Assembly (NCBI GenBank): GCA_902494295.1 | Contig: CABUSL010000025.1 | Span: 1 to 19,347 of the forward strand | From: an uncultured Collinsella sp. | GTDB lineage: Bacteria; Actinomycetota; Coriobacteriia; Coriobacteriales; Coriobacteriaceae | DNA: 19,347 bases | Direction: 5' to 3' | Shown here: piece after piece, positions 1 through 7,301 of the stretch | How the letters are laid out: each line of letters begins with the position of its first letter | Position numbering within the stretch: position 1 is the first letter of the stretch | The notes under the pieces: generated by a model | What the model was told of the DNA's origin: nothing | What the model saw: the letters and a program-made list of their open reading frames with translations, nothing else | Databases searched by the model: none | Made by a program: the position numbers and the translations under genes

Positions 1-18
1 GCACCATTTGAGATGTGA

Positions 19-49
19 AGCCCGTTACCAATTCGGTAGCGGGCTTTTT
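19..49 (+). terminator. Rho-independent terminator of a gene left of the window
   Basis: An 11-bp stem (19-29 with 35-45, one G-T wobble) closes a 5-nt loop and is followed by five T residues at 45-49. This is the classic form of an intrinsic terminator on the plus strand. The gene it ends lies outside the window. The 10-mer GTTACCAATT in its left arm recurs at 139-148. Confidence 0.8.
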
Positions 50-109
50 GCTACCCATACGCCGGGATTCGAACCCCGAGGGCATAAAATCACACTGCCA
101 TCCAGGGCC

Positions 110-329
110 CGTGGACAAAAATAGCAAATATGAGTACTGTTACCAATTTAGTAACATCGATTTCATGCCATCAGAAGGCGATTTAGACGCCAGGCGTCCC
201 ACGGCAGAAGAATTGCAGGCGTTTATCAACTAAGTACTTGGACATATGTTGCGTAACACTGCATATTTTGCAAAAAGATAATGCTATAGGACTTGTGACA
301 GTACTCATATTTGGCGTTTTTTGCCCACG
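110..329. repeat. Inverted-repeat pair with about 32-nt arms around a 155-bp core
   Basis: The left arm (110-141) and the reverse complement of the right arm (297-329) match over about 32 nt, with a one-base indel and a few substitutions. They include an exact 16-nt core (125-140 against 298-313) containing AATATGAGTACTGT. The region between is AT-richer than the genes and includes a perfect 10-bp palindrome at 266-275. It also has a short GTTAC/GTAAC dyad at 139-155. No transposase or convincing gene lies inside. It could be a small non-autonomous mobile element or a pair of facing regulatory elements. Confidence 0.6.
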
Positions 330-383
330 ACCCCTTATTGCATGGGCGAATCAGTTGCAAAACGGACCCCAAAGCGTCCTTCG

Positions 384-419
384 CAAACAAAACCGGGGCC
401 CGCATGATGCGGACCCCGG
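384..419 (-). terminator. Rho-independent terminator of glnN
   Basis: On the minus strand a 12-bp GC-rich stem (419-408 with 404-393, one G-T wobble) with a 3-nt loop is followed by TTTTGTTTG. It starts 32 bp beyond the glnN stop codon, which fits an intrinsic terminator for that gene. Confidence 0.85.
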
Positions 420-450
420 CTCAATACCGTGACGATATGTCAGTTACGTT

Positions 451-2538
451 CTACACGTAGAACAGAATGTCGTCGTAGGTCGGGACCGGCCAGTAGTCGG
501 CAGCCACGATCTCCTCCATGGCGTCCACGGCGGCACGGAGCGTATCCATAGCGGGAACGACCTCGTGTGCATACACGTTGGCCTGCTCCTGGCCATCGAG
601 GGCTTCGGCCTTCTGATGCACGGCGTCGAGCGCCTTGATGGAGTCGTTGATGGTGGTGATACCGTTGCAGAGCTTGTTGAGCGTGTTCTGCTCGCACTGC
701 ATGGCGGCCTCAGCACCGGCGGCACGAATAGTCTCAAGGCCCTTAGCGACCTTGGTGGCATAGGCGGTAATGACCGGACGATAGGTACGGCGCGCCTCGC
801 GAACCATCGTGGTAGCTTCGATGTTCATGAGCTTGTTGTACTTCTCGAGCTTGCAGTCGTAGCGGCACTGAGCCTCGGCCTTGGTCAGGACACCCGTCTC
901 CTCAAAGAGCGCGATAGCCTTATCGGAAACAAAGGCGGGCAGGGCGTCGGCCGTGGTCTTGTTGTTGGCAAGGCCGCGCTTCTCGGCCTCAACGGGCCAC
1001 TCGTCGGAGTAGCCATCGCCGGAAAAGAGGATGCGCTGGTGGTCGGTCAGGACCTTCTTGCAGTACTCGAGCGCAGCGTCCTGGAACTCATCCTCGGGCG
1101 TACCCTCAAGCGCGTCGGCGAAGGACTTGAGCGACTTGGCCACGGCGGCATCGAGCACCAGATTGGAGTCGGAGACGTTCTGCTCGGAGCCGCAGGCACG
1201 GAACTCGAACTTGTTGCCGGTGAAGGCAAACGGGGAGGTGCGGTTACGGTCGGTGTTGTCCTGCATCAGCTTGGGCAGGGTATCGGCACCCAGGTCGAGC
1301 ACGCCGCGCGTGGCATGGACGGAAGCCTTGCCATCGATGATTTTCTCAACGACCTCGGTAAGCTGGTCGCCCAGGAAGATGGACATAATCGCCGGAGGAG
1401 CCTCGTTGGCGCCCAGACGATGGTCGTTGCCGGCCGAGGCAACGGAGGCACGCAGGAGCTCCTGATAGTTATCGACGGCCTCGATCACCGCGGTGAGGAA
1501 GACGATGAACTGCAGGTTGTCGAGCGGGGTGTCGCCCGGATCGAGCAGATTCTCGGACTCGGTGCCAAGCGACCAGTTGTTGTGCTTGCCCGAACCGTTG
1601 ATGCCCTCGAAGGGCTTCTCGTGCAGCAGGCAGACCAAGTCGTGGCGGGAGGCGATGAGCTTCATCTTCTCCATCATGACCAGATTCTGGTCGATGGCCT
1701 CGTTGACCTCGCCATAGACCGGTGCGAGCTCATGCTGGCAGGGAGCAACCTCGTTGTGCTTGGTCTTGGCGGGAATGCCAAGCGCCCACAGCTCATCGTC
1801 CAGGTCCTTCATATAGGCCGAGACGGTGGGGCGGATAGCGCCAAAGTAGTGCTCCTCGAGCTCCTGGCCCTTGCAGGGAGCAGCACCAAAGAGGGTGCGG
1901 CCGGTGATGACCAGGTCCTTGCGCTTGCGATAGGCGTCCTTCTTGATCAGGAAGTACTCCTGCTCGTCGCCCACGGAAGGAACGACCTTCTTGGGGGTCT
2001 TGCCAAACAGCGCCAAAACGCGCTTAGACTCACGCGAGAGCGCGGTCATGGAACGCAGCAGCGGGGTCTTCTTGTCCAGGGCCTCGCCCGTGTAGGAGCA
2101 GAAAGCCGTGGGGATGCACAGGACATCGTCCTTGATAAAGGCGGGGCTAGTGGGATCCCAAGCGGTGTAGCCACGGGCCTCGAAGGTGGCGCGCAGGCCG
2201 CCGTTGGGGAAGCTGGAGGCGTCCGGCTCGCCCTGGATGAGGTTCTTGCCCGTAAACTTGGTAATGGCGGTGCCGTCGTGGTTGGGCTCCAGGAAGCTAT
2301 CGTGCTTCTCGGAAGTAATGCCCGAAAGCGGCTGGAACCAGTGCGCGTAGTGCGTCGCGCCCTTGGAGATGGCCCAGACCTTCATGGCGTGGGCAACGGC
2401 GTTAGCCACATCCAGGTCGAGCGGCTCACCGCCCTCGAGGGTTGCAGCAAGGCGCTTCCAAATGTCCTTGGGGAGGTAGTCCTTCATGACTTCCTCAGAG
2501 AACACCATGGTCCCGAAGCGGTCAGTAAGTTCGGCCAT
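451..2538 (-). CDS. glnN: Glutamine synthetase type III
   Basis: This protein of 695 residues makes glutamine from glutamate, ammonia and ATP in the cytoplasm and is the main entry point for ammonium at low nitrogen. The length fits the type III family (about 700 residues) rather than the roughly 470 of GlnA type I. Catalytic-core signatures are visible: GDEQEYFL at about 190-197, KHNEVAPCQHE at 260-270, NGSGKHNNWSLGT at 314-326 and NRTSPFAFTGNKFEFR at 432-447. The start at 2538 (MAELTDRFG) was chosen because AAGGGAG lies about 6 bases upstream. An in-frame ATG at 2601 would add 21 residues and has no visible ribosome site. The gene stands alone, diverges from metF and has its own terminator. 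A GlnR-like dyad at 2618-2655 suggests nitrogen control. It overlies a long open antisense frame that I regard as a compositional shadow. Confidence 0.96.
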   Translation of the reverse strand: MAELTDRFGTMVFSEEVMKDYLPKDIWKRLAATLEGGEPLDLDVANAVAHAMKVWAISKGATHYAHWFQPLSGITSEKHDSFLEPNHDGTAITKFTGKNLIQGEPDASSFPNGGLRATFEARGYTAWDPTSPAFIKDDVLCIPTAFCSYTGEALDKKTPLLRSMTALSRESKRVLALFGKTPKKVVPSVGDEQEYFLIKKDAYRKRKDLVITGRTLFGAAPCKGQELEEHYFGAIRPTVSAYMKDLDDELWALGIPAKTKHNEVAPCQHELAPVYGEVNEAIDQNLVMMEKMKLIASRHDLVCLLHEKPFEGINGSGKHNNWSLGTESENLLDPGDTPLDNLQFIVFLTAVIEAVDNYQELLRASVASAGNDHRLGANEAPPAIMSIFLGDQLTEVVEKIIDGKASVHATRGVLDLGADTLPKLMQDNTDRNRTSPFAFTGNKFEFRACGSEQNVSDSNLVLDAAVAKSLKSFADALEGTPEDEFQDAALEYCKKVLTDHQRILFSGDGYSDEWPVEAEKRGLANNKTTADALPAFVSDKAIALFEETGVLTKAEAQCRYDCKLEKYNKLMNIEATTMVREARRTYRPVITAYATKVAKGLETIRAAGAEAAMQCEQNTLNKLCNGITTINDSIKALDAVHQKAEALDGQEQANVYAHEVVPAMDTLRAAVDAMEEIVAADYWPVPTYDDILFYV

Positions 2539-2559
2539 ACGGAACTCCCTTCGTATCGG

Positions 2560-2578
2560 CACCGCGTGAGAAGCGGTG
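2560..2578 (-). other. Small hairpin in the glnN leader
   Basis: A perfect 6-bp stem, CACCGC with GCGGTG, around a 7-nt loop lies 22 bases upstream of the glnN start codon and just before its ribosome site. It could influence translation or mRNA stability, but nothing else supports a regulatory role. Confidence 0.4.
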
Positions 2579-2617
2579 TTGATTACTAACGAACGAGTCA
2601 TAGCTTAGACTCGCCGT

Positions 2618-2655
2618 GTTTCCGCGACATTACCGTTATGTTGCCGTCGCGAAAC
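2618..2655. promoter_or_regulatory. GlnR-like operator dyad between glnN and metF
   Basis: On the plus strand the segment reads GTTTC-n6-ATTAC-n6-GTTGC-n6-GAAAC, four 5-mers at exact 11-bp steps. The inverted repeat GTTTC(C)GCGAC / GTCGCGAAAC forms its outer arms. On the minus strand the order is GTTTC-n6-GCAAC-n6-GTAAT-n6-GAAAC. This resembles the actinobacterial GlnR consensus gTnAC-n6-GaAAC. Each strand carries one half-pair with a single mismatch (GTTGC/GAAAC on plus, GTAAT/GAAAC on minus). It lies 80-117 bp upstream of the chosen glnN start. The regulator itself is not in the window, so the name is an inference. Confidence 0.5.
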
Positions 2656-2756
2656 CAATCATTGAGGTTACCCTATCGAGGCTGCGTTGCCACCCTCAAC
2701 AGCCAATCAACTGCATAAATTGCAGACCTCTCCCCATGGTTTAAGGGTAGCCAATT

Positions 2757-2818
2757 TGGGACGGGGCTTTATTAACTGGTATTTCACATCAGATACCATT
2801 CAATATAGCCCCATCCTA
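2757..2818. other. Long imperfect hairpin in the glnN-metF spacer
   Basis: The outer arms (2757-2773 with 2802-2818) pair almost throughout. They include GGGGCT/AGCCCC and TATT/AATA separated by a T-T mismatch. Then come a 3-nt internal loop, an inner perfect 6-bp stem TGGTAT/ATACCA (2777-2782 with 2793-2798) and a 10-nt loop. There is no T tract on either side, so it is not an ordinary terminator. It lies about 150 bp upstream of metF. I recognise no known riboswitch class in it. Confidence 0.5.
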
Positions 2819-2890
2819 CATTGACCGCTCTGTTATAGGAAATGCCGATAGCAAGGCATCTTTGATTGGTATCCCCAAATAGCGAGTGAA

Positions 2891-2921
2891 ACTCCACCGT
2901 GGCACAGTGGTGCAGTAGAAT
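2891..2921 (+). promoter_or_regulatory. Possible metF promoter with overlapping dyad
   Basis: TAGAAT at 2916-2921 is a good -10 hexamer 44 bp upstream of the metF start, but no convincing -35 lies at the right distance. A dyad, ACTcCACC (2891-2898) with GGTGcAGT (2909-2916) around a 10-nt loop, abuts the -10. That is where a repressor or activator site would sit. Confidence 0.3.
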
Positions 2922-2964
2922 CCTTACAACACATCACACTATTACGTATCTAGAGGAGCACGAT

Positions 2965-3837
2965 ATGCGCGTCGACGAGGTTTTTAAGCAGGCAGCATCC
3001 CAGGGCACCGCGCCCGTTTCGTTTGAGATGTTCCCGCCCAAGGGCGAGCTGACCCTCGATACGGCTCGCGAAGTGGCAGGCAATCTGTGCAAGCTTTCGC
3101 CGAGCTTTGTCTCGGTCACCTGCTCGGCCGGCGGCTCGGGCAACGGTGCCACCACCGCCCCCATCGCGCATATGATTACGAGCGAATTCGATACGCCCTC
3201 GGTGGCGCACCTCACCTGCGTTGGCCGCACCCACGCCGACATCGCCGCCAAGATTGACGAGTATCGCTCGGCCGGTGTGGAAAACGTGCTAGCCCTGCGC
3301 GGCGACCTGCCCGCTGGCGCGACTGAAGATGACAAGCCCGCCTCGGACTACGCCTACGCCTGCGACCTCATCCCGGAGCTCGTCGATGCCGGCTTTTGCG
3401 TGGGCGCCGCAGCCTACCCCGAGGGCCACATTGCCTGCGAGGATCTCAACCTCTCGGTCGAATACCTCAAGCAAAAACAGGACGCCGGCGCGAGCTTCTT
3501 TGTGACGCAGCTCTTTTTTGACAACGAGTGCTTCTACCGTTTTCGCGAGCTTGCCGACAAGGCCGGCATCACCGTGCCCATTACCGCGGGCATCATGCCG
3601 TTTATGGGCAAGTCGCAGATCAGCCGCATGGTCTTTATGTGCGGCGCGTCGCTGCCCTCCCCCGTCATCAAGATCCTCGCCAAGTACGAGAACGACCCCG
3701 AGAGCCTGCAGGCAGCTGGTGTAGATTATGCAGCCCGCCAGCTTTGCGACCTCAAGGAGCACGGTGCCGACGGTCTGCACCTGTACACTATGAATCGTCC
3801 TGCGATCGCCGCAACCATTATGGAGCGCCTGGGGTAA
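2965..3837 (+). CDS. metF: Methylenetetrahydrofolate reductase
   Basis: The 290-residue flavoprotein reduces 5,10-methylene-tetrahydrofolate to 5-methyl-tetrahydrofolate, the methyl donor for methionine synthase. Family marks are SFEMFPPK at 19-26 with the catalytic-type Glu21, LRGDLP at 111-116, AAYPEGH at 149-155 and QLFFD at 182-186. The length matches the compact bacterial MetF, which lacks the eukaryotic C-terminal regulatory domain. The start at 2965 (MRVDEVF) follows AGAGGAG by about 6 bases; the upstream GTG at 2899 has no ribosome site. The stop codon TAA shares its last A with the ATG of the next gene (TAATG), implying translational coupling. Downstream lie the MetH activation-domain gene and metH, so this three-gene group supplies and uses methyl-folate. 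Confidence 0.95.
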   Translation: MRVDEVFKQAASQGTAPVSFEMFPPKGELTLDTAREVAGNLCKLSPSFVSVTCSAGGSGNGATTAPIAHMITSEFDTPSVAHLTCVGRTHADIAAKIDEYRSAGVENVLALRGDLPAGATEDDKPASDYAYACDLIPELVDAGFCVGAAAYPEGHIACEDLNLSVEYLKQKQDAGASFFVTQLFFDNECFYRFRELADKAGITVPITAGIMPFMGKSQISRMVFMCGASLPSPVIKILAKYENDPESLQAAGVDYAARQLCDLKEHGADGLHLYTMNRPAIAATIMERLG

Positions 3838-4625
3838 TGGAAAAACCGCACATCGATACAGCTTTTGGTGAAGTGCCGGCCGACCTTGCGTCGCCGGCGC
3901 TCTACCGTATCGATGCTGCCCATCGCCCCCGAGTCGACCGTGCCGAAATGCTGCGCTACCTGGGCTACGGCGGTCAGCAGATTGAGCCCGAGCTGTCGCA
4001 GCGTATTGAGCTTGTCGTTGAGCGTTTGGAACTGGACATTGAGCCCCGTGGCGTGCGACGCGTGTTTGCCGTCGATGCCACGGGCGTCGACGAGCAGGGC
4101 GAGCCTTGCATCCGCCTGGTCGGCACCAACGTTGAGCTGCGCGGCCGCGATATCTATCGCCACCTCAAAGACGCCCGCTTTGCCGCACTCATGGCATGCA
4201 CCCTCGGCATGGACGCCGAGCGTCGCCTGCGAACCACGGGAGCCCAGCAGCCCCTAGAGGGAGCCGTGCTCGACGCCGCATGCTCTGCCTATGTAGAAGC
4301 CGCCGTCGAGCAGATGGACCAACAGGTCAAGGCTGCGGCCGCCGCACACGGACTCGCCGGTAACTGGCGCTTCAGCCCCGGCTACGGCGACTGCCCGCTT
4401 ACGGCCCAGCACTCAATCGTGGCTGCGCTCAACGCCACGCGGCTCATCGGGCTTACCGTCACGCCGACCAGCCTGCTCATGCCCACCAAGAGCGTGACCG
4501 CGGTGATCGGTCTGTTTGATGGCAAGGTCCGCGACGCCCAGAGCCGCCCCACCTGCAATATCTGCCGCATGCGCGAGCACTGCCGTTTCCGCGCCGCCCA
4601 CACCACCTGCTATTCCAGCCATTAG
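3837..4625 (+). CDS. Stand-alone methionine synthase activation-domain protein
   Basis: The 262-residue product resembles the C-terminal reactivation domain of cobalamin-dependent methionine synthase. That domain binds S-adenosylmethionine and remethylates the cofactor after it oxidises to cob(II)alamin. The SAM-binding signature RFSPGYGDCP is at 178-187, and the later stretch with TPTSLLMPTKSVTAVIGL (210-226) is also typical. In E. coli this domain is part of MetH; here it is a separate gene that starts within the metF stop codon (TAATG) and ends 9 bp before metH. The C-terminus has four cysteines (240, 243, 249, 258; C-x2-C-x5-C-x8-C) that could bind iron-sulfur or zinc, which is an inference. 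The start at 3837 is fixed by coupling to metF. A longer in-frame extension into metF is an artefact of overlapping frames. Confidence 0.88.
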   Translation: MEKPHIDTAFGEVPADLASPALYRIDAAHRPRVDRAEMLRYLGYGGQQIEPELSQRIELVVERLELDIEPRGVRRVFAVDATGVDEQGEPCIRLVGTNVELRGRDIYRHLKDARFAALMACTLGMDAERRLRTTGAQQPLEGAVLDAACSAYVEAAVEQMDQQVKAAAAAHGLAGNWRFSPGYGDCPLTAQHSIVAALNATRLIGLTVTPTSLLMPTKSVTAVIGLFDGKVRDAQSRPTCNICRMREHCRFRAAHTTCYSSH

Positions 4626-4634
4626 GAGCCCTCG

Positions 4635-7193
4635 ATGTTTACTCCGCTTATCACCCATGATTCCGACGGTACCGCGCTGGCAGCGCCCGTCAATACTGCG
4701 CGTTGTAACGGCGCCACGTACAAGACGCGCACGATCGGCGACCTTCGCATTAAGGACGATCGCCTGCGCGCCGCCATCGAGGGCACGGGACACTTCCTGT
4801 TCGACGGCGGCATGGGCACCATGCTGCAGGCGGCCGGCATGAAGGCCGGAGCCCTGCCCGAGCTGCTCAACTTTGAGGAGCCCCAGGTCATTACCGATAT
4901 TCAGCGTCAGTACGTCGAGGCCGGCTGCGACGTGATCACCGCCAACACCTTTGGTGCCAACGCCCACAAGCTCGACGGTGCCGCCACCGTGGCAGATGTC
5001 TTTGCCGCCGCCGTCGCCTGCGCCCGCGCGGCCGGCGCCCACTACGTCGCCGGCGATATCGGTCCCATCGGCGCGCTGCTTCGCCCCTTGGGCACCCTGA
5101 GCTTCGACGAGGCCTATGACCTCTTTGCCGAGGAAGTGCGTGCCGGCGTCGATGCGGGTGTGGACCTCTTTATTATCGAGACCATGACTGACCTTGCCGA
5201 GATCAAGGCGGCGGTCCTCGCCTGCCGCGAGAACTCCGACCTGCCCGTCTTTGCCACCATGACCTTTGAGGAAGACGGCCGTACCTTCCTGGGAACGAGC
5301 CCCGAGGTCGCCGCCATCACCCTCGACGCCATCGGCGCCGACGTCCTGGGCATCAACTGCAGCCAGGGACCGGCCGAACTCAGAGGGCTCGCCGCACGCA
5401 TGCTCACCGTTACGGACAAGCCCGTTATGGTGCAGGCCAATGCGGGACTGCCCCGCGTGGACGATGACGGCAATACCGTCTTTGACATCCAGGCACCCGA
5501 ATACGCCGAGGCCGTCGCCGGCATGATTGAGGACGGCGTGAGTGTCGTGGGCGGCTGCTGCGGCACCACGCCGGCGCACATGGCGGCCTTGCGCACGCTT
5601 ATCGACAACCACACGCCCAGCCCGCGCCGCCGCAAGCCCAGCATGTCGGTCACGAGCGCCCAGACGGTCGTGGACCTTCCCTGTGACGGCCACAAGATCG
5701 CCGTCATCGGCGAGCGCATCAATCCCACCGGCAAAAAGCGCCTGCAACAGGCCCTGCGCGACGGTGACCTGGACTACGTCGTGAGTCAGGGCATCAGCCA
5801 GCAGGAACAGGGCGCCGACATCCTGGACGTCAACGTGGGCCTGCCCGAGATCGACGAGGTCAAGATCATCCAGCAGGCGACCGAGCAGCTCCAGGGCTCC
5901 ACGCTGCTACCGCTGCAGATCGACTCCACCGACCCCGCAGCCGTCGAGGCAGCCGTGCGCCGCTACGCCGGCAAGCCCATCATCAACTCGGTCAATGGCA
6001 AACAGCAAATCATGGATGAGATCTTCCCGCTGGTCGCCCACTACGGCACCAACGTCGTCGGCCTCACACTCGACGAAGGCGGCATTCCCGATACCGCCGA
6101 GGCTCGCTTCGCCATCGCCGAGCGCATCGTGGCCGAGGCTGCCCGTTACGGCATCGGACCGGACCGCATCCTCATCGACTGTCTGGTCATGACCGCCTCG
6201 ACCAACCAGCGCCAAGCCGAGCAGATCCTGCGCGCCATGTCCCTGTGCAAGGAGCGCTTGGGCGTCAAATGCGCGCTCGGCGTATCGAACATCAGCTTTG
6301 GCCTGCCTGCCCGCCCGCTGCTGGGTTCGGTCTTTTTGGCCGCCGCCTTTGGCGCGGGCCTGGACGCCCCCATCATGAACCCGGGTTCCAAGCGCTTTAT
6401 GGACACCGTCTACAGCTATCGCGTCCTGAGCGTTGAAGACGAGGGCTCGACCGGATACATCGAGCGCTATGCCGGCTGGACCGATCCGTACAAGATCGCC
6501 GCCAACCCGGCAGCGGCTCAGGCCGCATCGAGTGATGCCGCGCCTGCTGCTGGCACCGCCGGCACTGACGGCAACGACGACCCGATTCGTCGAATGGTCG
6601 TCTCGGGCCGCAAAGGCGAGATCGCTGCCGAGACCGAGCGTCTGCTGACAGACCACGACGCTATGGACCTCATCAACAATCACTTTATCCCCGCCCTCGA
6701 CGAGGTCGGCGTCCTCTTTGATCAGGGCAAGTTCTTCCTGCCGCAGCTCATGGCCTCGGCCGAGGCCGCGCGCGTGGGTTTTGACACCATCAAGCGCCTG
6801 ATGCCCGCCGGCGAGATCGCCGACAAGGGCAAGATCTGCGTGGCCACCGTCAAGGGCGACATCCACGACATTGGCAAGAACATCGTCAAGATGCTGCTCG
6901 ATAACTACGGCTACACCGTCTTTGACCTAGGCCGCGACGTCGATCCGCAGGAGGTACTCAAGACCGTCAAGGAGCGCGATATCAAACTCGTCGGCCTCTC
7001 GGCGCTTATGACCACCACGGTCGTCGCCATGGAGGAGACCATCAAGCTGCTCCATGCCGAGGTTCCGGGCGTCAAGATCATCGTGGGCGGCGCCGTACTC
7101 ACCCCCGAATACGCCAAGCAGATCGGCGCGGACTACTACGCCAAGGATGCCGCCGAAAGCGCTCGTATCGCCGAAGAGGTCTTTGGGCAGTAA
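4635..7193 (+). CDS. metH: Cobalamin-dependent methionine synthase lacking the activation domain
   Basis: The 852-residue protein transfers a methyl group from 5-methyl-tetrahydrofolate through cobalamin to homocysteine. Domains in order are: homocysteine-binding barrel at about 45-325, with zinc-ligand cysteines 242 (INCSQGP) and 308-309 (GGCCGTT); pterin-binding barrel at about 350-610 (VIGERINPTGKK at 357-368); an Ala-rich linker at about 622-648; and cobalamin cap and Rossmann domains from about 650. The B12-binding motif is DIHDIG at 742-747 (His744 as lower ligand), followed by SAL at 789-791 and VGG at 817-819. E. coli MetH has about 1,230 residues; the missing C-terminal part is encoded by the preceding gene. 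TAGGAG at 4623-4628, overlapping the upstream stop, provides the ribosome site. The first 40 residues look unconserved, and a start slightly further in is possible. Confidence 0.95.
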   Translation: MFTPLITHDSDGTALAAPVNTARCNGATYKTRTIGDLRIKDDRLRAAIEGTGHFLFDGGMGTMLQAAGMKAGALPELLNFEEPQVITDIQRQYVEAGCDVITANTFGANAHKLDGAATVADVFAAAVACARAAGAHYVAGDIGPIGALLRPLGTLSFDEAYDLFAEEVRAGVDAGVDLFIIETMTDLAEIKAAVLACRENSDLPVFATMTFEEDGRTFLGTSPEVAAITLDAIGADVLGINCSQGPAELRGLAARMLTVTDKPVMVQANAGLPRVDDDGNTVFDIQAPEYAEAVAGMIEDGVSVVGGCCGTTPAHMAALRTLIDNHTPSPRRRKPSMSVTSAQTVVDLPCDGHKIAVIGERINPTGKKRLQQALRDGDLDYVVSQGISQQEQGADILDVNVGLPEIDEVKIIQQATEQLQGSTLLPLQIDSTDPAAVEAAVRRYAGKPIINSVNGKQQIMDEIFPLVAHYGTNVVGLTLDEGGIPDTAEARFAIAERIVAEAARYGIGPDRILIDCLVMTASTNQRQAEQILRAMSLCKERLGVKCALGVSNISFGLPARPLLGSVFLAAAFGAGLDAPIMNPGSKRFMDTVYSYRVLSVEDEGSTGYIERYAGWTDPYKIAANPAAAQAASSDAAPAAGTAGTDGNDDPIRRMVVSGRKGEIAAETERLLTDHDAMDLINNHFIPALDEVGVLFDQGKFFLPQLMASAEAARVGFDTIKRLMPAGEIADKGKICVATVKGDIHDIGKNIVKMLLDNYGYTVFDLGRDVDPQEVLKTVKERDIKLVGLSALMTTTVVAMEETIKLLHAEVPGVKIIVGGAVLTPEYAKQIGADYYAKDAAESARIAEEVFGQ

Positions 7194-7218
7194 CACAACG
7201 GAAACAACCGAGCACCAA

Positions 7219-7256
7219 AACGTGCCGCATGCGCCACTTGGCACGTGCGGCACGTT
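7219..7256 (+). other. Perfect 11-bp hairpin between metH and the UPF0210 gene
   Basis: AACGTGCCGCA (7219-7229) pairs perfectly with TGCGGCACGTT (7246-7256) around a 16-nt loop that can form a smaller GCC/GGC stem. It lies 26 bp after the metH stop. No T tract follows, so it is a poor intrinsic terminator; it may protect the metH mRNA end or act as an operator for the next gene. Confidence 0.6.
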
Positions 7257-7301
7257 AGAATAGATAAGACTATGCTCGTTTTGGCAGATAGGAGCGCAAG
7301 G

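Noticed and set aside
61..82. A tRNA T-arm-like sequence on the minus strand (GGGGTTCGAATCCC)
   Set aside because: The stem has a mismatch, no acceptor end follows, and the 60 bases on the 5' side do not fold as D and anticodon arms. At most it is a decayed fragment.
238..432. A 64-codon plus-strand frame in the left spacer
   Set aside because: It has no ribosome site, crosses the inverted-repeat arm and ends in the glnN terminator; the product has no gene-like features.
565..2589. A 674-codon open frame on the plus strand opposite glnN
   Set aside because: It lies wholly antisense to a clear glutamine synthetase gene, its product is an unfamiliar Gly/Val/Leu-rich sequence, and it has no ribosome site. 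High GC3 in glnN keeps the opposite frame free of stops.
2602..2964. Cobalamin or SAM riboswitch upstream of metF
   Set aside because: I could not find the conserved B12 box or SAM-riboswitch core. The hairpin at 2757-2818 does not match either class by eye.
4413..5747. A 444-codon minus-strand frame opposite metH
   Set aside because: It is a compositional shadow of metH and the activation-domain gene, with no recognisable domain.
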